Assembly: GCA_946482425.1 (NCBI GenBank)
Contig: CAMLRO010000017.1
Span: forward strand, 1 to 25,641
DNA: 25,641 nt
Source of the DNA: an uncultured Lactobacillus sp.
Lineage (GTDB): Bacteria; Bacillota; Bacilli; Lactobacillales; Lactobacillaceae
Reading direction: 5' to 3'
The notes beneath the pieces are model-generated. The model searched no databases. It was not told where the DNA came from and saw only the letters and a program-made list of their open reading frames with translations. Position 1 is the first letter of the stretch, and each line of letters begins with the position of its first letter. The position numbers and the translations under genes are program-made. Shown here in pieces: positions 15,253-23,828 of the stretch.

Positions 15253-16399
15253 TCAAATTGGTTTTTATACACCAAACAAATACGTTGGTATGGTAGATTT
15301 AGCAAAAGCGCGCAATGAAGATCCTAATAAATTTTTGATAGGTATTGGACAAAATAAAATGAGCGTGGCTGATCAAACTCAAGATGCAGTATCAATGGGA
15401 ATTAATGCAACACTTAGATATTTAGATCAAATTGAACGTAAAAAAGTCGGTTTATTAATCGTTGGAACAGAAAGCAGTGTTGACCAGTCTAAATCAGCTT
15501 CGCTTTTCATCAAATCGGCTTTGGAATTACCGGCAAATGTCAGAACTTTTGAAATAAAAGAAGCGTGCTTTGGTATGACTGCAGGCATCATGATCGCTCG
15601 GGATTACGTCCGCCTTCATCCCCATCATAGTGCAATAGTAATTGGCTCTGATATTGCTCGCTATGGCGTTAACACTGGCGGTGAGGTGACACAAGGAGCT
15701 GGCAGCATTAGCACGCTAATTAAGGCTGATCCCCAAATTTTGGCTATCAATAAGGGACACAGCTCATACAGTGAGGATATTAATGACTTCTGGCGCCCTA
15801 ATGATTCAGCAGTTGCCGTAGTTGATGGTAAATATTCTAAAAACGTGTATTTAGACTTTTTTAAACACACATTCAAGGATTATCTTAGACAAACTGGAAT
15901 AAAAACTAGTGATTTCACAGCATTACTTTATCATTTGCCTTTTGTAAAAATGGGTTTTAAAGCAAATGAATGGGCAATTACTGATCTGGATGAAAAGGCA
16001 AAAAAACGACTGACAGAGAATTTTACTGCTGCAGCTCGTTATGGCAAGGAAGTCGGTAATATTTACACTGCTTCTTTATATTTAAGCCTTTTGAGTTTAC
16101 TGGAAAATGCTAAATTGCCCGCAAAGGCAAAGATCGGTTTATTTTCTTATGGTTCAGGGGCAATGGGTGAGTTTTATTCAGGACAAATAGTTGAGGGCTA
16201 TGACAAGAATCTACATAAAAATGCAGATCAAAAAATGATTGCTCGCCGCCAAAAATTAACTATTCCTGAATATGAACAAATTTTTAATCAAGCTTTAGAA
16301 TCTCTGCAAGATGACATAGAGCTTCAAAGTGACGAACAAACCGGCACCTGGTATTTTGCTGGGACCAAAAACCGTATTCGTCAATATTTGCAAAAATAG
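15236..16399 (+). CDS. mvaS: HMG-CoA synthase
   Basis: Condenses acetoacetyl-CoA with acetyl-CoA to HMG-CoA. The 387-residue enzyme has the catalytic triad at the positions known from Staphylococcus aureus: E79 in VGTES, C111 in IKEACFGMTAG and H233 in LYHLPFVKMG. GHSSYSEDINDFWRP and SYGSGAMGEFYSG are further family signatures. It starts at ATG 15236 after AGAGAGG, inside the end of mvaA (17-base overlap), so expression is coupled. It is the last gene of the operon, closed by a strong hairpin. Together with the two upstream genes it makes mevalonate from acetyl-CoA; the kinases and decarboxylase needed next are not in this window. Confidence 0.97.
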   Translation: MQVGIDQIGFYTPNKYVGMVDLAKARNEDPNKFLIGIGQNKMSVADQTQDAVSMGINATLRYLDQIERKKVGLLIVGTESSVDQSKSASLFIKSALELPANVRTFEIKEACFGMTAGIMIARDYVRLHPHHSAIVIGSDIARYGVNTGGEVTQGAGSISTLIKADPQILAINKGHSSYSEDINDFWRPNDSAVAVVDGKYSKNVYLDFFKHTFKDYLRQTGIKTSDFTALLYHLPFVKMGFKANEWAITDLDEKAKKRLTENFTAAARYGKEVGNIYTASLYLSLLSLLENAKLPAKAKIGLFSYGSGAMGEFYSGQIVEGYDKNLHKNADQKMIARRQKLTIPEYEQIFNQALESLQDDIELQSDEQTGTWYFAGTKNRIRQYLQK

Positions 16400-16403
16400 T
16401 TAG

Positions 16404-16430
16404 AAAAAGCTGCCAAGCGGCAGCTTTTTT
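16404..16430. terminator. Terminator closing the mevalonate operon
   Basis: AAAAAGCTGCC (16404-16414) pairs perfectly with GGCAGCTTTTT (16419-16429) over the loop AAGC. Flanking A and T runs allow use from both sides; the minus-strand gene stops at its right edge. Confidence 0.93.
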
Positions 16431-16713
16431 AGGTTAGCCTAACTCCATTTTGATCAGGCAAAATTTGAATACCATAAACAGCAATTCTCTTTTTTTGGTT
16501 ATAAATAAATATGGGAATACTGCGACCGTGGATATTTTTAACCAAATTAATCAGTTTGCCTTTTGTTAGAGGCTTTTTTCCGGGAAAAAGCAAACATTCA
16601 CTGCTTGAAATTTTTACTTTTGCCAAAGGAATATTTTTCTGGTTAATAGTCAGATACAAGTTAGTTTGGTTGCTTAAATCATTGGTTAATTGTAATAAGT
16701 CTGTTAATCTCAT
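16429..16713 (-). CDS. Hypothetical small protein with internal repeat
   Basis: I do not recognise this 94-residue protein. It reads as soluble and beta-rich with a basic middle. Two segments look alike with a 48-residue offset: NLYLTINQKNIPLAKVKI (18-35) and IPIFIYNQKKRIAVYGIQI (66-84), both a strand, an N-Q-K turn and a second strand. Between them lies a helix-like KPLTKGKLINLVKNI. The start ATG 16713 has AGGA ten bases upstream on the minus strand. It is divergent from the alpha/beta hydrolase gene and converges on mvaS with the shared terminator. Similar strand-turn-strand repeats occur in the 6468-6908 product, though at too low a similarity to claim homology. Confidence 0.7.
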   Translation of the reverse strand: MRLTDLLQLTNDLSNQTNLYLTINQKNIPLAKVKISSSECLLFPGKKPLTKGKLINLVKNIHGRSIPIFIYNQKKRIAVYGIQILPDQNGVRLT

Positions 16714-16741
16714 TTTTTATTATTCCTATACAAATTAAAAA

Positions 16742-16750
16742 TGCTATACT
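16742..16750 (+). promoter_or_regulatory. Extended -10 promoter for the alpha/beta hydrolase gene
   Basis: TGCTATACT has the TGn extension and a good -10 (16745-16750), 36 nt before the TTG start; the -35 region is weak. Confidence 0.55.
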
Positions 16751-16785
16751 ATAAGATATTATTTTAGTGAGGGTGGCAAAACTAA

Positions 16786-17742
16786 TTGAAAAAATTAAAA
16801 CATAAAAAGCTGTGGCTTTCATCAATTATTATTATTTTACTAGTATGCTTATTGTTTACCGGAGCCGGTTACTATTTCTTTAAAGTGGCATGTGTTCCAG
16901 GTAAAAAAAGTTTTTTAAGTTCTTCCAGTGACGTGATCAAGAAGTCAGATCCTCTTTACCGTGAAAAAATTTGGTTTAAAAAAACTGCTAAACAAAAGTG
17001 GTATATTGAATCCGCTGACGAAAAGTTTAAATTGGATGCGAATTTCATTCCCTATAAAAGTTCCAATAAGACAGCTATTATTTTACCTGGTTATATGGAT
17101 ACGAAGGAGGATATGGGAGAATATGACGCTTTGTTTCATCAGTTAGGCTATAATACTTTAACCCCAGATCCAAGAGCCCAAGGCAAGAGCGAAGGAAAAT
17201 ACATTGGGTATGGTTGGCCGGAAAAAGATGATGTCAAAAAATGGATCTCATATTTATTGCAAAAATATGGCCAGAACCAGCAGGTAGTGATTTACGGCTT
17301 GAGTATGGGTGCGGCAACTGCCATGATGACCAGTGGACTTAAACTGCCTCATCAAGTTAAAGCGTTTGTAGAAGACTGTGGTTATAGCAGCGTCAAGGAT
17401 GAAATTGAGCATGAAGCAGGAGTCTTGTACAATATGCCTGCCTTTCCTCGTTTTCCATTAGTTGAAATTCTAAGTGGCATTAATAAGATAAAAGTTGGCT
17501 ATTTCATGGGTAATGCCTCTAGTGTTAAACAGTTACATAAAAATCATAGACCAATGCTGTTTATTCACGGCAGCCGTGATAATTTTGTGCCTACTAGAAT
17601 GGTCTATCCTAATTATAAGGCTACTAGAGGACCAAAGGAAATATGGGTAGCTCCTGGAGCCAAACATGCCAAGTCATTTTCAAAGCATCCCAAAGAATAT
17701 AAAAGACGGGTAGCAACATTTTTAGCCAAATATGTAAAATAA
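16786..17742 (+). CDS. Membrane-anchored alpha/beta hydrolase
   Basis: A 318-residue serine hydrolase facing outside the cell. A Lys-rich start and one hydrophobic helix (about 9-32) act as an uncleaved signal anchor. The hydrolase fold has the oxyanion strand AIILPGYMD, the nucleophile S173 in YGLSMGAATAM, the acid D265 in HGSRDNFVP and the histidine H294 in GAKHAKS. DPRAQGKSEG (128-137) matches the family's D-x-R-G-x-G-x-S loop. Proteins of this type (often compared with cinnamoyl or feruloyl esterases, or with B. subtilis YqkD) hydrolyse esters; the substrate is unknown. The start is TTG 16786, nine bases after GAGGGTGG, and a Lys-rich signal-anchor start follows directly. Confidence 0.88.
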   Translation: MKKLKHKKLWLSSIIIILLVCLLFTGAGYYFFKVACVPGKKSFLSSSSDVIKKSDPLYREKIWFKKTAKQKWYIESADEKFKLDANFIPYKSSNKTAIILPGYMDTKEDMGEYDALFHQLGYNTLTPDPRAQGKSEGKYIGYGWPEKDDVKKWISYLLQKYGQNQQVVIYGLSMGAATAMMTSGLKLPHQVKAFVEDCGYSSVKDEIEHEAGVLYNMPAFPRFPLVEILSGINKIKVGYFMGNASSVKQLHKNHRPMLFIHGSRDNFVPTRMVYPNYKATRGPKEIWVAPGAKHAKSFSKHPKEYKRRVATFLAKYVK

Positions 17743-17945
17743 GCTATGCGTTTTATTTGCTAGCGCTTACATTTATTTGCTATTATAAAAGTGTGGTCAA
17801 GGTTAACAAGATTTCTATCTCCATAATATGTTTGTTATCTACTTTTGAAATGACAATTTTATCGCGAAGTTTTTATAGTTTTATATATTTGTATATGATG
17901 GTTTTATCTCAAAAGAAAATAATCTCAATTGACACCCGATCCACA
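17743..17945. other. Intergenic stretch with cre-like site and possible promoter, no convincing gene
   Basis: About 200 AT-rich bases. TTGCTA (17757-17762) and TATTAT (17781-17786) with an 18-nt spacer could be a promoter. TGCTAGCGCTTACA (17758-17771) matches the catabolite-response-element consensus TGWAANCGNTNWCA except at two positions. A 79-codon open frame runs from 17757 to 17996, but it begins within the promoter, has no ribosome binding site and reads through the terminator, so I do not call it. The interval between promoter and terminator (about 17.79-17.98 kb) could be a short untranslated RNA or decayed sequence. Confidence 0.35.
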
Positions 17946-17987
17946 AAAATAGTTGTCGCTAATTGCGACAACTATTTTGCTTTTTAT
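17946..17987. terminator. Strong bidirectional terminator
   Basis: AAAATAGTTGTCGC (17946-17959) pairs perfectly over 14 bp with GCGACAACTATTTT (17965-17978), 5-nt loop, followed by GCTTTTTATTT on the plus strand and by a T5 run on the minus strand. It ends both the rRNA methyltransferase transcript and anything coming from the left. Confidence 0.93.
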
Positions 17988-19364
17988 TTATCTTAAAGTT
18001 AGTTTAACGACACATTCACACCTTGGAGTCTGCGGCAACATGTCGACATTTTCAATCAGTCTGACATTGTAAGCTTCAGTCAAAAGGACTAGATCTTGTG
18101 CGAGAGTAGATGGGTTACAGGAAATGTAAACAAAGGTTTTAGGTTTTACTCTCAATAGGGTTTTGATCAAGCTTTTGGCCAGACCAGTTCGTGGTGGGTC
18201 CACAATCAGCGCGTCAATTGGAATTCCATTTTGAGCTAGTTCAGGTAAAACTTTTTCTACACTCCCCTGAATATAATTAGCATTTTTAATATGATTGAGT
18301 TCCACGTTATGATTGGCGTCAGCAATTGCTTCAGGAATAGTTTCAATACCAATAACCTGTTTGACTTGATCTGCCGCTAAAATTCCCAGCGTTCCCACAC
18401 CACTATAGGCATCAATCAGGGTTTCATCTGGCTTTAAATCTAAAAATTTTAGCGCCCGTGAGTAAAGAGTAATGGTTTGCACCGGATTTAACTGGAAGAA
18501 TGCTCGCGGTGATAAGGCAAACTTTTTTCCTAAAATTTCATCAGTAATTTGGTTTTTACCTGCTAATTTAGTGGTTTTATTGCCCCAGACTTGAGGATTA
18601 CGCCAATCAGTTTCATTTTGAAAAACACTGACTACATCAGGAAGCCTCATAATTTCTTTTGCAAGTTGCTCCAGATTTTTAAGACTGTGGCCCACTGTAA
18701 TTAGAGTTACTTGAATTTCGTGAGTGGCATAAGCTTGACGAACAACTATAGTTTTAAGTCCGTCAAAGTGACGGTAAGGATCGGCAATTCTAATGTGCAG
18801 CTTTTCAACTAGAATTTTAATTTTGCGTTCAGTATCTTGGGTTGCCTGACTTTGCGTTGGCATTTCGGGCAAATCAAAGAGTTCGTGCGAATTAGGGGCA
18901 AAAAGTCCTAAGCTAATTTGACCATGTGATCGTTCAATTTGATATTGCGCTTTATTGCGATAATGCCATTCTTCTGGAGCCGGAATGGTATTTTTGACTT
19001 TATACTTGCTGTAACCACGGGGATGAAATTTCTTGAGGGCTTCAAGAACATTGTCCCGTTTAAATTCTAACTGCTTAGGATAAGCTAAATGAGCCAGTTC
19101 GAGTCCACCAATTTCTGGATTGACATTAGTGGGGAAAGGTACTCTGTCAGGACTTTTTTCTTTAATACGAACCAGTTCTGCATCAATATAGCGGGGGTAT
19201 TCTGTAATAATTTTGGCAACAACTACTTCATTAGGCAAGGCACCAGGAATAAAAATTATTTTTTTACGGTAATAGCCGATGCCCTCACCATTAATACCCA
19301 GTCTTTTAATTGTAATAATAATATCTTTTTCTTTTGGTTGATTTTGATTAAATTTCTTGTACAT
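17988..19364 (-). CDS. rlmCD: 23S rRNA (uracil-5-)-methyltransferase, RlmCD/TrmA family
   Basis: A 458-residue SAM-dependent RNA m5U methyltransferase, expected to modify U747 and/or U1939 of 23S rRNA as RlmCD does in firmicutes. Layout: an N-terminal TRAM RNA-binding domain (about 13-70, with IKRLGINGEGIGYY), a central domain, then the Rossmann part with DAYSGVGTLGILAA, VDPPRTGL, and the catalytic C416 in YISCNPST. The cysteines of the usual iron-sulphur motif (C-G-G-C-x-L-Q-H) are absent; the equivalent stretch reads IGGLELAHL, so no Fe-S cluster is expected. The gene is divergent from recX with 122 bp between. Choice between RlmCD and a sister paralogue (lactobacilli often have two) cannot be made here, hence moderate trust in the symbol. 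Confidence 0.85.
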   Translation of the reverse strand: MYKKFNQNQPKEKDIIITIKRLGINGEGIGYYRKKIIFIPGALPNEVVVAKIITEYPRYIDAELVRIKEKSPDRVPFPTNVNPEIGGLELAHLAYPKQLEFKRDNVLEALKKFHPRGYSKYKVKNTIPAPEEWHYRNKAQYQIERSHGQISLGLFAPNSHELFDLPEMPTQSQATQDTERKIKILVEKLHIRIADPYRHFDGLKTIVVRQAYATHEIQVTLITVGHSLKNLEQLAKEIMRLPDVVSVFQNETDWRNPQVWGNKTTKLAGKNQITDEILGKKFALSPRAFFQLNPVQTITLYSRALKFLDLKPDETLIDAYSGVGTLGILAADQVKQVIGIETIPEAIADANHNVELNHIKNANYIQGSVEKVLPELAQNGIPIDALIVDPPRTGLAKSLIKTLLRVKPKTFVYISCNPSTLAQDLVLLTEAYNVRLIENVDMLPQTPRCECVVKLTLR

Positions 19365-19404
19365 AATTTTCTTTCTACAATAAAATATTAAATGTTAATA
19401 ATTA

Positions 19405-19434
19405 ATTGTACTCCCAGTAAAAAGTATTTAGCAA
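19405..19434 (-). promoter_or_regulatory. Promoter for the rRNA methyltransferase gene
   Basis: On the minus strand TTGCTA (plus 19429-19434) and TACAAT (plus 19405-19410) lie 18 nt apart, upstream of ATG 19364. TTAGCA/TAGCAT (19428-19457) on the plus strand is a weaker candidate for recX. Confidence 0.5.
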
Positions 19435-19486
19435 GAAAGAGCAAAATTTGCTAGCATGGAATTAAGCGAGAGAAAGGTGATTTTTA

Positions 19487-20302
19487 ATGCCAATTATTAC
19501 TAAAGTCAGCAGTCAGAAAAGACCTGGCCGTTTTAATATCTTTTTAGACGGTAAGTACTCTTTTTCGGCCACTGAACAAACTGTAGCTGAATTCGTGCTC
19601 TTAAAAGGGCAGGAACTGTCTGAAGAACAAATTGTGGCAATTAAGCAATTTGATGCTGATGCCAAGGCAACAAATATTGCGGCTAATTATTTGAGTTACG
19701 AGCCTAGGACTGTTTTTGAAGTTTTACAATACCTCAATAAACATGGTATTGATAATGAATCTGCCCAGGCTGCGGTTAGTCAGATGACAGAAATGGGCTT
19801 TTTAGACGACGCCAAGTACGCCCAATTATTGGTCAGACAAAATCTGCGCATTGGCACCGATGGCCCTCTTAGCGTCAGTAATAAACTAAAGCAAAAGGGG
19901 ATTGATCCTGAAATAATCGACAATGCTTTAGCCGAAATAGCTGACGATAAATGGCTGGATGCTGGCAAAAGAGTACTCAAATCAATGAAAAGCAAGGTAG
20001 GTAAGTTGTCACAGCGAGAATTGGAACGCAAAATGACAACTAAGTTGTTAAACCATGGCTTTTCCAGTGCTCTGGCAAGTGCAATAATTGGGCAAATGGA
20101 TTTTGCTCAAAATGATGAAGATCAAATCGCAGCCTTAAAAAAGCAGGGCATAAAAGCATATAAACGTTTTCGCCGCTTACCTGAAAGCCAAAGACAGAAT
20201 AAAATACGCAATTATCTTTTTACACATGGTTTTGCCAGCAATGAAATTGATGCCTTTCTGGCCGGTGAAATTATTCCTTTAGATGAACTAGCTGAGTATT
20301 AG
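19487..20302 (+). CDS. recX: Regulatory protein RecX
   Basis: A 271-residue modulator of RecA filaments. It is the long firmicute form with repeated three-helix bundles. The N-terminus PIITKVSSQKRPGRFNIFLDGKYSFSA is the typical beta region; ANYLSYEPRTVFEVLQYLNK, FLDDAKYAQLLVRQNLR, GPLSVSNKLKQKGIDPEIID and RFRRLPESQRQNKIRNYLFTHGF show the RecX tandem-repeat features (Y-L-x-x-x-x-R-T/S and L-x-x-K-G-I/F). The start follows AAAGGTGA. No LexA-like box lies in front of it, so SOS control is not evident. The next gene begins eight bases after the stop and is probably co-transcribed. Confidence 0.93.
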   Translation: MPIITKVSSQKRPGRFNIFLDGKYSFSATEQTVAEFVLLKGQELSEEQIVAIKQFDADAKATNIAANYLSYEPRTVFEVLQYLNKHGIDNESAQAAVSQMTEMGFLDDAKYAQLLVRQNLRIGTDGPLSVSNKLKQKGIDPEIIDNALAEIADDKWLDAGKRVLKSMKSKVGKLSQRELERKMTTKLLNHGFSSALASAIIGQMDFAQNDEDQIAALKKQGIKAYKRFRRLPESQRQNKIRNYLFTHGFASNEIDAFLAGEIIPLDELAEY

Positions 20303-20310
20303 GAGAATTT

Positions 20311-20796
20311 ATGAAAAAACTGCAAGAAAAAATAACATTTGTTGGTCATCCTTTTCCAGATCAAGTGATGGATGAACAAAAAACTTTTAATCAGGCAAAC
20401 ATGGAAATGGAACAAAATCAAGCTTTTCAAGATTTTATTAGCAAAAACAATTTGAAAAATACTAGGAGCAGCCTAATAGTTTTTGGACCTGAAAACTTTA
20501 TGTATTGGTATGGTGTCGTTGCACCAAATGATGTTGAAGTTCCTCAAGGTTTAATGAGATTTGTTTTGCCTGAAACTCAAGTAGCAATTGAAGAAAAAAC
20601 TGATCAAAATATTTCCTTTTTTAGTCAACCTTTAAATGTGGTAATTTCACAGTTTTTAGCTGCTGTTGCGGATGAGGGCATTAAAATTTATCAAAATCCG
20701 GGAGATAGTTTAACTCCCTACGTTTTGCAAAACTTGAATTTAGACACAAAAAAACTGACCCAAGAATTATATCTTGAAGACAGTCTTAAAAATTAG
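20311..20796 (+). CDS. Hypothetical protein, possibly GyrI-like effector-binding domain
   Basis: A 161-residue soluble protein that I do not firmly recognise. The central part (about 55-95: SLIVFGPENFMYWYGVVAPN, then a valine/proline-rich step, GLMRFVLPETQVAIEEK) resembles the strand pattern of GyrI-like/AraC effector-binding domains, where 'W-x-G-V...L-P-x-x-x-Y-A-V' is common. The N-terminal 50 residues are polar, with KITFVGHPFPDQVMDEQK. No DNA-binding domain is present. Good AGGAGA before the ATG; probably second gene in the recX transcript. It converges with a membrane-protein gene, overlapping it by four bases at the stops. Treat the domain idea as a weak inference. Confidence 0.8.
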   Translation: MKKLQEKITFVGHPFPDQVMDEQKTFNQANMEMEQNQAFQDFISKNNLKNTRSSLIVFGPENFMYWYGVVAPNDVEVPQGLMRFVLPETQVAIEEKTDQNISFFSQPLNVVISQFLAAVADEGIKIYQNPGDSLTPYVLQNLNLDTKKLTQELYLEDSLKN

Positions 20797-21254
20797 TGTT
20801 GCTTGGGATCAATTGATAGGTTGTCGTATTCAACATATGCACCCAGACAAGTTGACAAGAGCATAATCAGCATCACAATTCCGACTGATTTACCCACAAT
20901 TTGGTCAAGAGTTAGAAATTCACGAACCACAAAAGTAGCAGCAAAACAGAGAATGAAATCCAAAATTACGTTAGCAATTTGCAAAAGGTAGCGTCGTCTG
21001 ATACTGAAAAAACGTAGCAATTGCTTCAAGAAGCCATCGTTTATTTCTACTGCCAGCAAGTCGACCGGTCTTTGAATCGTTGCCTTAATGGCAAACATAA
21101 TTAAGGCACCGACTGTTGCGCCAATAGTAGTGCGCAAAAAATCAGCCGAATGCAAAACCAAAGCATCATAGCCGATACCAATAATGGTGAGACTACACAG
21201 ATAGGGAATTAACAGCAGAAAGGTGAAAACAAGTATGACATGACTTTTTTTCAT
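20793..21254 (-). CDS. Hypothetical four-helix membrane protein
   Basis: A 153-residue protein with four predicted transmembrane segments (about residues 7-27, 40-60, 92-110 and 120-140). A cytosolic loop carries basic FFSIRRRYL, and there is a soluble linker PVDLLAVEINDGFLKQLL. I do not recognise a family. The start follows GAGGTC on the minus strand. The stop overlaps that of the upstream convergent gene by four bases, and no hairpin separates them, so the two transcripts may run into each other. Function unknown. Confidence 0.8.
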   Translation of the reverse strand: MKKSHVILVFTFLLLIPYLCSLTIIGIGYDALVLHSADFLRTTIGATVGALIMFAIKATIQRPVDLLAVEINDGFLKQLLRFFSIRRRYLLQIANVILDFILCFAATFVVREFLTLDQIVGKSVGIVMLIMLLSTCLGAYVEYDNLSIDPKQH

Positions 21255-21306
21255 AGTTTGACCTCATTTCTTACGTGCTATTCTAACATATTGTGTGCGT
21301 ACATGA

Positions 21307-21312
21307 TATAAT
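21307..21312 (+). promoter_or_regulatory. -10 element for the CorC-like/prfC operon
   Basis: TATAAT 42 nt upstream of ATG 21354; a -35 could be CTAACA (21283-21288, 18-nt spacer), a weak match. Confidence 0.5.
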
Positions 21313-21353
21313 GTTGGTATTTAATACGTTATTTTAAGAAAGAGAGCAATAAA

Positions 21354-22226
21354 ATGGCTAGCGACCCCGACAAGGGGAATTTATTTGAGCGTTTCAAGAA
21401 TAAATTTTCCCCTACAAACGATGAAGAAACAAGAGAGCACTTAATTTCAGAAATTGAAGATTTACATAAAAATAAGAAAATTAATGACAATGAATTTTCA
21501 ATGTTAAATGCAGTTTTGGATTTTCAGGGACGGATGGTACGTGAAGTGATGGTACCCAGAATTGATGCTTTTATGGTTGATTGCCAGGAAAGTTTGCAGG
21601 ATCATCTCAAAGAAATACTGCGTGAACCATATTCCAGAATACCGGTTTATCAACATGATAAGGATAAAATAGTTGGTATCATTCATATTCGTACTGTTTT
21701 GCGTAAGGCCTGGGAAAAAGGCTTTGATAAGATTACCTATGATGATGTCATGAATCCACCACTTTTTGCGCCGGAAACAACCGAACTTAGAGAATTACTA
21801 GTTGAGATGCAGCAAACACAGCAGCAATTAGCTATTTTAACCGATGAATATGGTGGGGTGGTCGGAATTGCAACCATTGAGGATATTATCGAAGAGATAG
21901 TCGGTAATATTGATGATGAAGTGGACCAAACCGAAGTTTTAGTGCATCAAATTGCCCCTAATAAGTATGTCATTTATGGTAAAATGCCTCTTGATGATTT
22001 TAACGAACAATTCGGCACAAATCTGGAAATGGAAGACGTAGATACCATTGCCGGCTACATGATCACTAAATTAGGCATAATTCCTGCCAAAGGAGAAAAA
22101 CTATCGGTTAAATTAAATAACGGCATGGTTTTAACTACCAGAAGAATGATGCGTTCGAGATTGATGACCGTTTTATTAACTATACCTGAAGAAAAACCTA
22201 AAAAGAAAGAAGAACAAAATACTTAA
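21354..22226 (+). CDS. CorC/HlyC-like CBS-domain protein
   Basis: A 290-residue cytosolic protein of the TlyC/CorC type, linked to magnesium or cobalt export and membrane homeostasis in other bacteria. An N-terminal acidic helical part leads into [18 protein letters not shown], the typical entry to a CBS-domain pair (about 65-185, with [18 protein letters not shown] and [20 protein letters not shown]). A C-terminal transporter-associated domain (about 200-275, [11 protein letters not shown]...DTIAGYM) follows, then a Lys/Glu-rich tail. It lacks the DUF21 membrane domain of longer relatives, so it resembles E. coli CorC. The stop overlaps the prfC start by one base (TAATG), giving a coupled pair. 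Confidence 0.9.
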   Translation: MASDPDKGNLFERFKNKFSPTNDEETREHLISEIEDLHKNKKINDNEFSMLNAVLDFQGRMVREVMVPRIDAFMVDCQESLQDHLKEILREPYSRIPVYQHDKDKIVGIIHIRTVLRKAWEKGFDKITYDDVMNPPLFAPETTELRELLVEMQQTQQQLAILTDEYGGVVGIATIEDIIEEIVGNIDDEVDQTEVLVHQIAPNKYVIYGKMPLDDFNEQFGTNLEMEDVDTIAGYMITKLGIIPAKGEKLSVKLNNGMVLTTRRMMRSRLMTVLLTIPEEKPKKKEEQNT

Positions 22227-23797
22227 TGAGTAATGAACTGTTAGATAAGGTAAATAAAAGAAGAACATTTGCTATCATATCGCACCCAGATGCAGGGAAG
22301 ACTACGATTACGGAGCAAATGCTTCTTTTTGGTGGCGTGATTCGCAGTGCTGGGACAGTTAAAGCACGTAAAAGCGGCCATTATGCTACAAGTGACTGGA
22401 TGGAAATTGAAAAGCAACGTGGCATTTCAGTTACCAGTTCCGTCATGCAATTTGAATATCAGGGAAAGAGAATTAATATTCTTGATACTCCTGGGCATGA
22501 AGACTTTTCCGAAGATACTTATCGTACTTTAATGGCAGTTGACTCAGCAGTCATGGTGATTGATTCTGCTAAAGGTATCGAACCTCAAACTAAAAAATTA
22601 TTTAAGGTCGTAAAACAAAGGGGGATTCCAATTTTTACCTTCATGAACAAGTTGGATCGTGACGGCAGACCGCCGTTAGATTTGATTGCTGAACTTGAAG
22701 ATCTGCTAGGCATTGAAGGTGTGGCCATGAATTGGCCTATTGGCTCGGGCCAAACCTTGCAAGGACTATATGATATCGCTAATAACCAAATTGAAATGTA
22801 TCATAAAGATGGCCCTGACCGCTTTTTGCCACTAGATAAAGATGGTAAATTGCCAGACAGTGAACCCTTTAGTCAGAACCCGCAGTTTCAAGATACCCTA
22901 GGAGAAATTGAATTAATTAAAGAAGCTGGCAACCAATTTGACTTGCAAAAAATTGCTAAAGGTGATCAAACCCCAGTATTCTTTGGTTCTGCCTTAACCA
23001 ATTTTGGTGTTGAAACTTTCCTGCAAAGCTTTGTCAAAATGGCTCCTGCTCCTGCAAGTCATACAGTTAATGAAACTGAAGACCTGGCTCCTGATGATCC
23101 TGAGTTTTCTGGTTTTGTGTTTAAAATTCAGGCTAATATGAATCCTCATCACCGTGATCGTATTGCTTTTGTCCGTATTGGCAGTGGCGAATTTAAAAAA
23201 GGCTTGGATGTAACTTTGGCTCGGACTGGTAAACCGATTAGACTTAATAATGCCACCGAGTTTATGTCGAGTGAAAGGATGCAAGTTTCAGATGCAGTTG
23301 CCGGGGATATAGTTGGCTTATATGATACCGGTAATTTTCAAATTGGTGATAGCATTTATGCTGGTAAAAACAAAGTGGTTTATCCACCACTACCAGAATT
23401 TACTCCTGAATTATTTGTCAGAGTCACTGCAAAAAATGTGATGAAACAGAAATCATTTCATAAAGGAATGGTCCAACTGGTTCAAGAAGGTGCGATTCAG
23501 TTATACCAAAATTATCAAACTGATGAGTATATCTTAGGTGCAGTTGGTCAATTGCAATTTGAAGTCTTTAAATTCAGAATGAAAAATGAGTATAATTCAG
23601 ACGTTGAGATGACCAATATTGGTCATCGCGTAGCGCGCTGGATTGCTCCTGAACAGCTTGATCCAGCTATGGCAAATAGCCGAAATCTGCTAGTTAAAGA
23701 TCGTTATGGTCAACCACTATTTTTGTTTGAAAATCAATTTGCAGAGCGGTTTTTCAAAGACAAATATCCTGATGTTAAACTAACTGAAAAGTTGTAA
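22226..23797 (+). CDS. prfC: Peptide chain release factor 3 (RF3)
   Basis: A GTPase that recycles RF1/RF2 from the ribosome after termination. The 523-residue length is typical. GTP-binding motifs are SHPDAGKTT (19-27), [12 protein letters not shown] (87-98) and NKLD (141-144), with the switch-I region RGISVTSS. The RF3-specific segments [21 protein letters not shown] and [16 protein letters not shown] separate it from EF-G. The C-terminal domain with [15 protein letters not shown] and [15 protein letters not shown] is complete. Translation is coupled to the upstream CorC-like gene. A strong hairpin follows. Confidence 0.97.
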   Translation: MSNELLDKVNKRRTFAIISHPDAGKTTITEQMLLFGGVIRSAGTVKARKSGHYATSDWMEIEKQRGISVTSSVMQFEYQGKRINILDTPGHEDFSEDTYRTLMAVDSAVMVIDSAKGIEPQTKKLFKVVKQRGIPIFTFMNKLDRDGRPPLDLIAELEDLLGIEGVAMNWPIGSGQTLQGLYDIANNQIEMYHKDGPDRFLPLDKDGKLPDSEPFSQNPQFQDTLGEIELIKEAGNQFDLQKIAKGDQTPVFFGSALTNFGVETFLQSFVKMAPAPASHTVNETEDLAPDDPEFSGFVFKIQANMNPHHRDRIAFVRIGSGEFKKGLDVTLARTGKPIRLNNATEFMSSERMQVSDAVAGDIVGLYDTGNFQIGDSIYAGKNKVVYPPLPEFTPELFVRVTAKNVMKQKSFHKGMVQLVQEGAIQLYQNYQTDEYILGAVGQLQFEVFKFRMKNEYNSDVEMTNIGHRVARWIAPEQLDPAMANSRNLLVKDRYGQPLFLFENQFAERFFKDKYPDVKLTEKL

Positions 23798-23799
23798 TA

Positions 23800-23828
23800 A
23801 AAAAACTGGCATTGAAGCCAGTTTTTTT
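23800..23828. terminator. Terminator between prfC and the DUF1827 gene
   Basis: AAAAAACTGGC (23800-23810) pairs perfectly with GCCAGTTTTTT (23817-23827) over a 6-nt loop, with A and T runs on either side. It serves both converging genes. Confidence 0.93.

Noticed and set aside
16765..16785. AGGGTGG resembling the T-box antiterminator core
   Set aside because: The leader is too short for a T-box, no terminator hairpin is present, and the motif is simply the Shine-Dalgarno of the TTG-started hydrolase gene.
17757..17996. 79-codon open frame after the alpha/beta hydrolase
   Set aside because: No ribosome binding site, low-complexity composition, begins in a likely promoter and reads through a 14-bp terminator stem.
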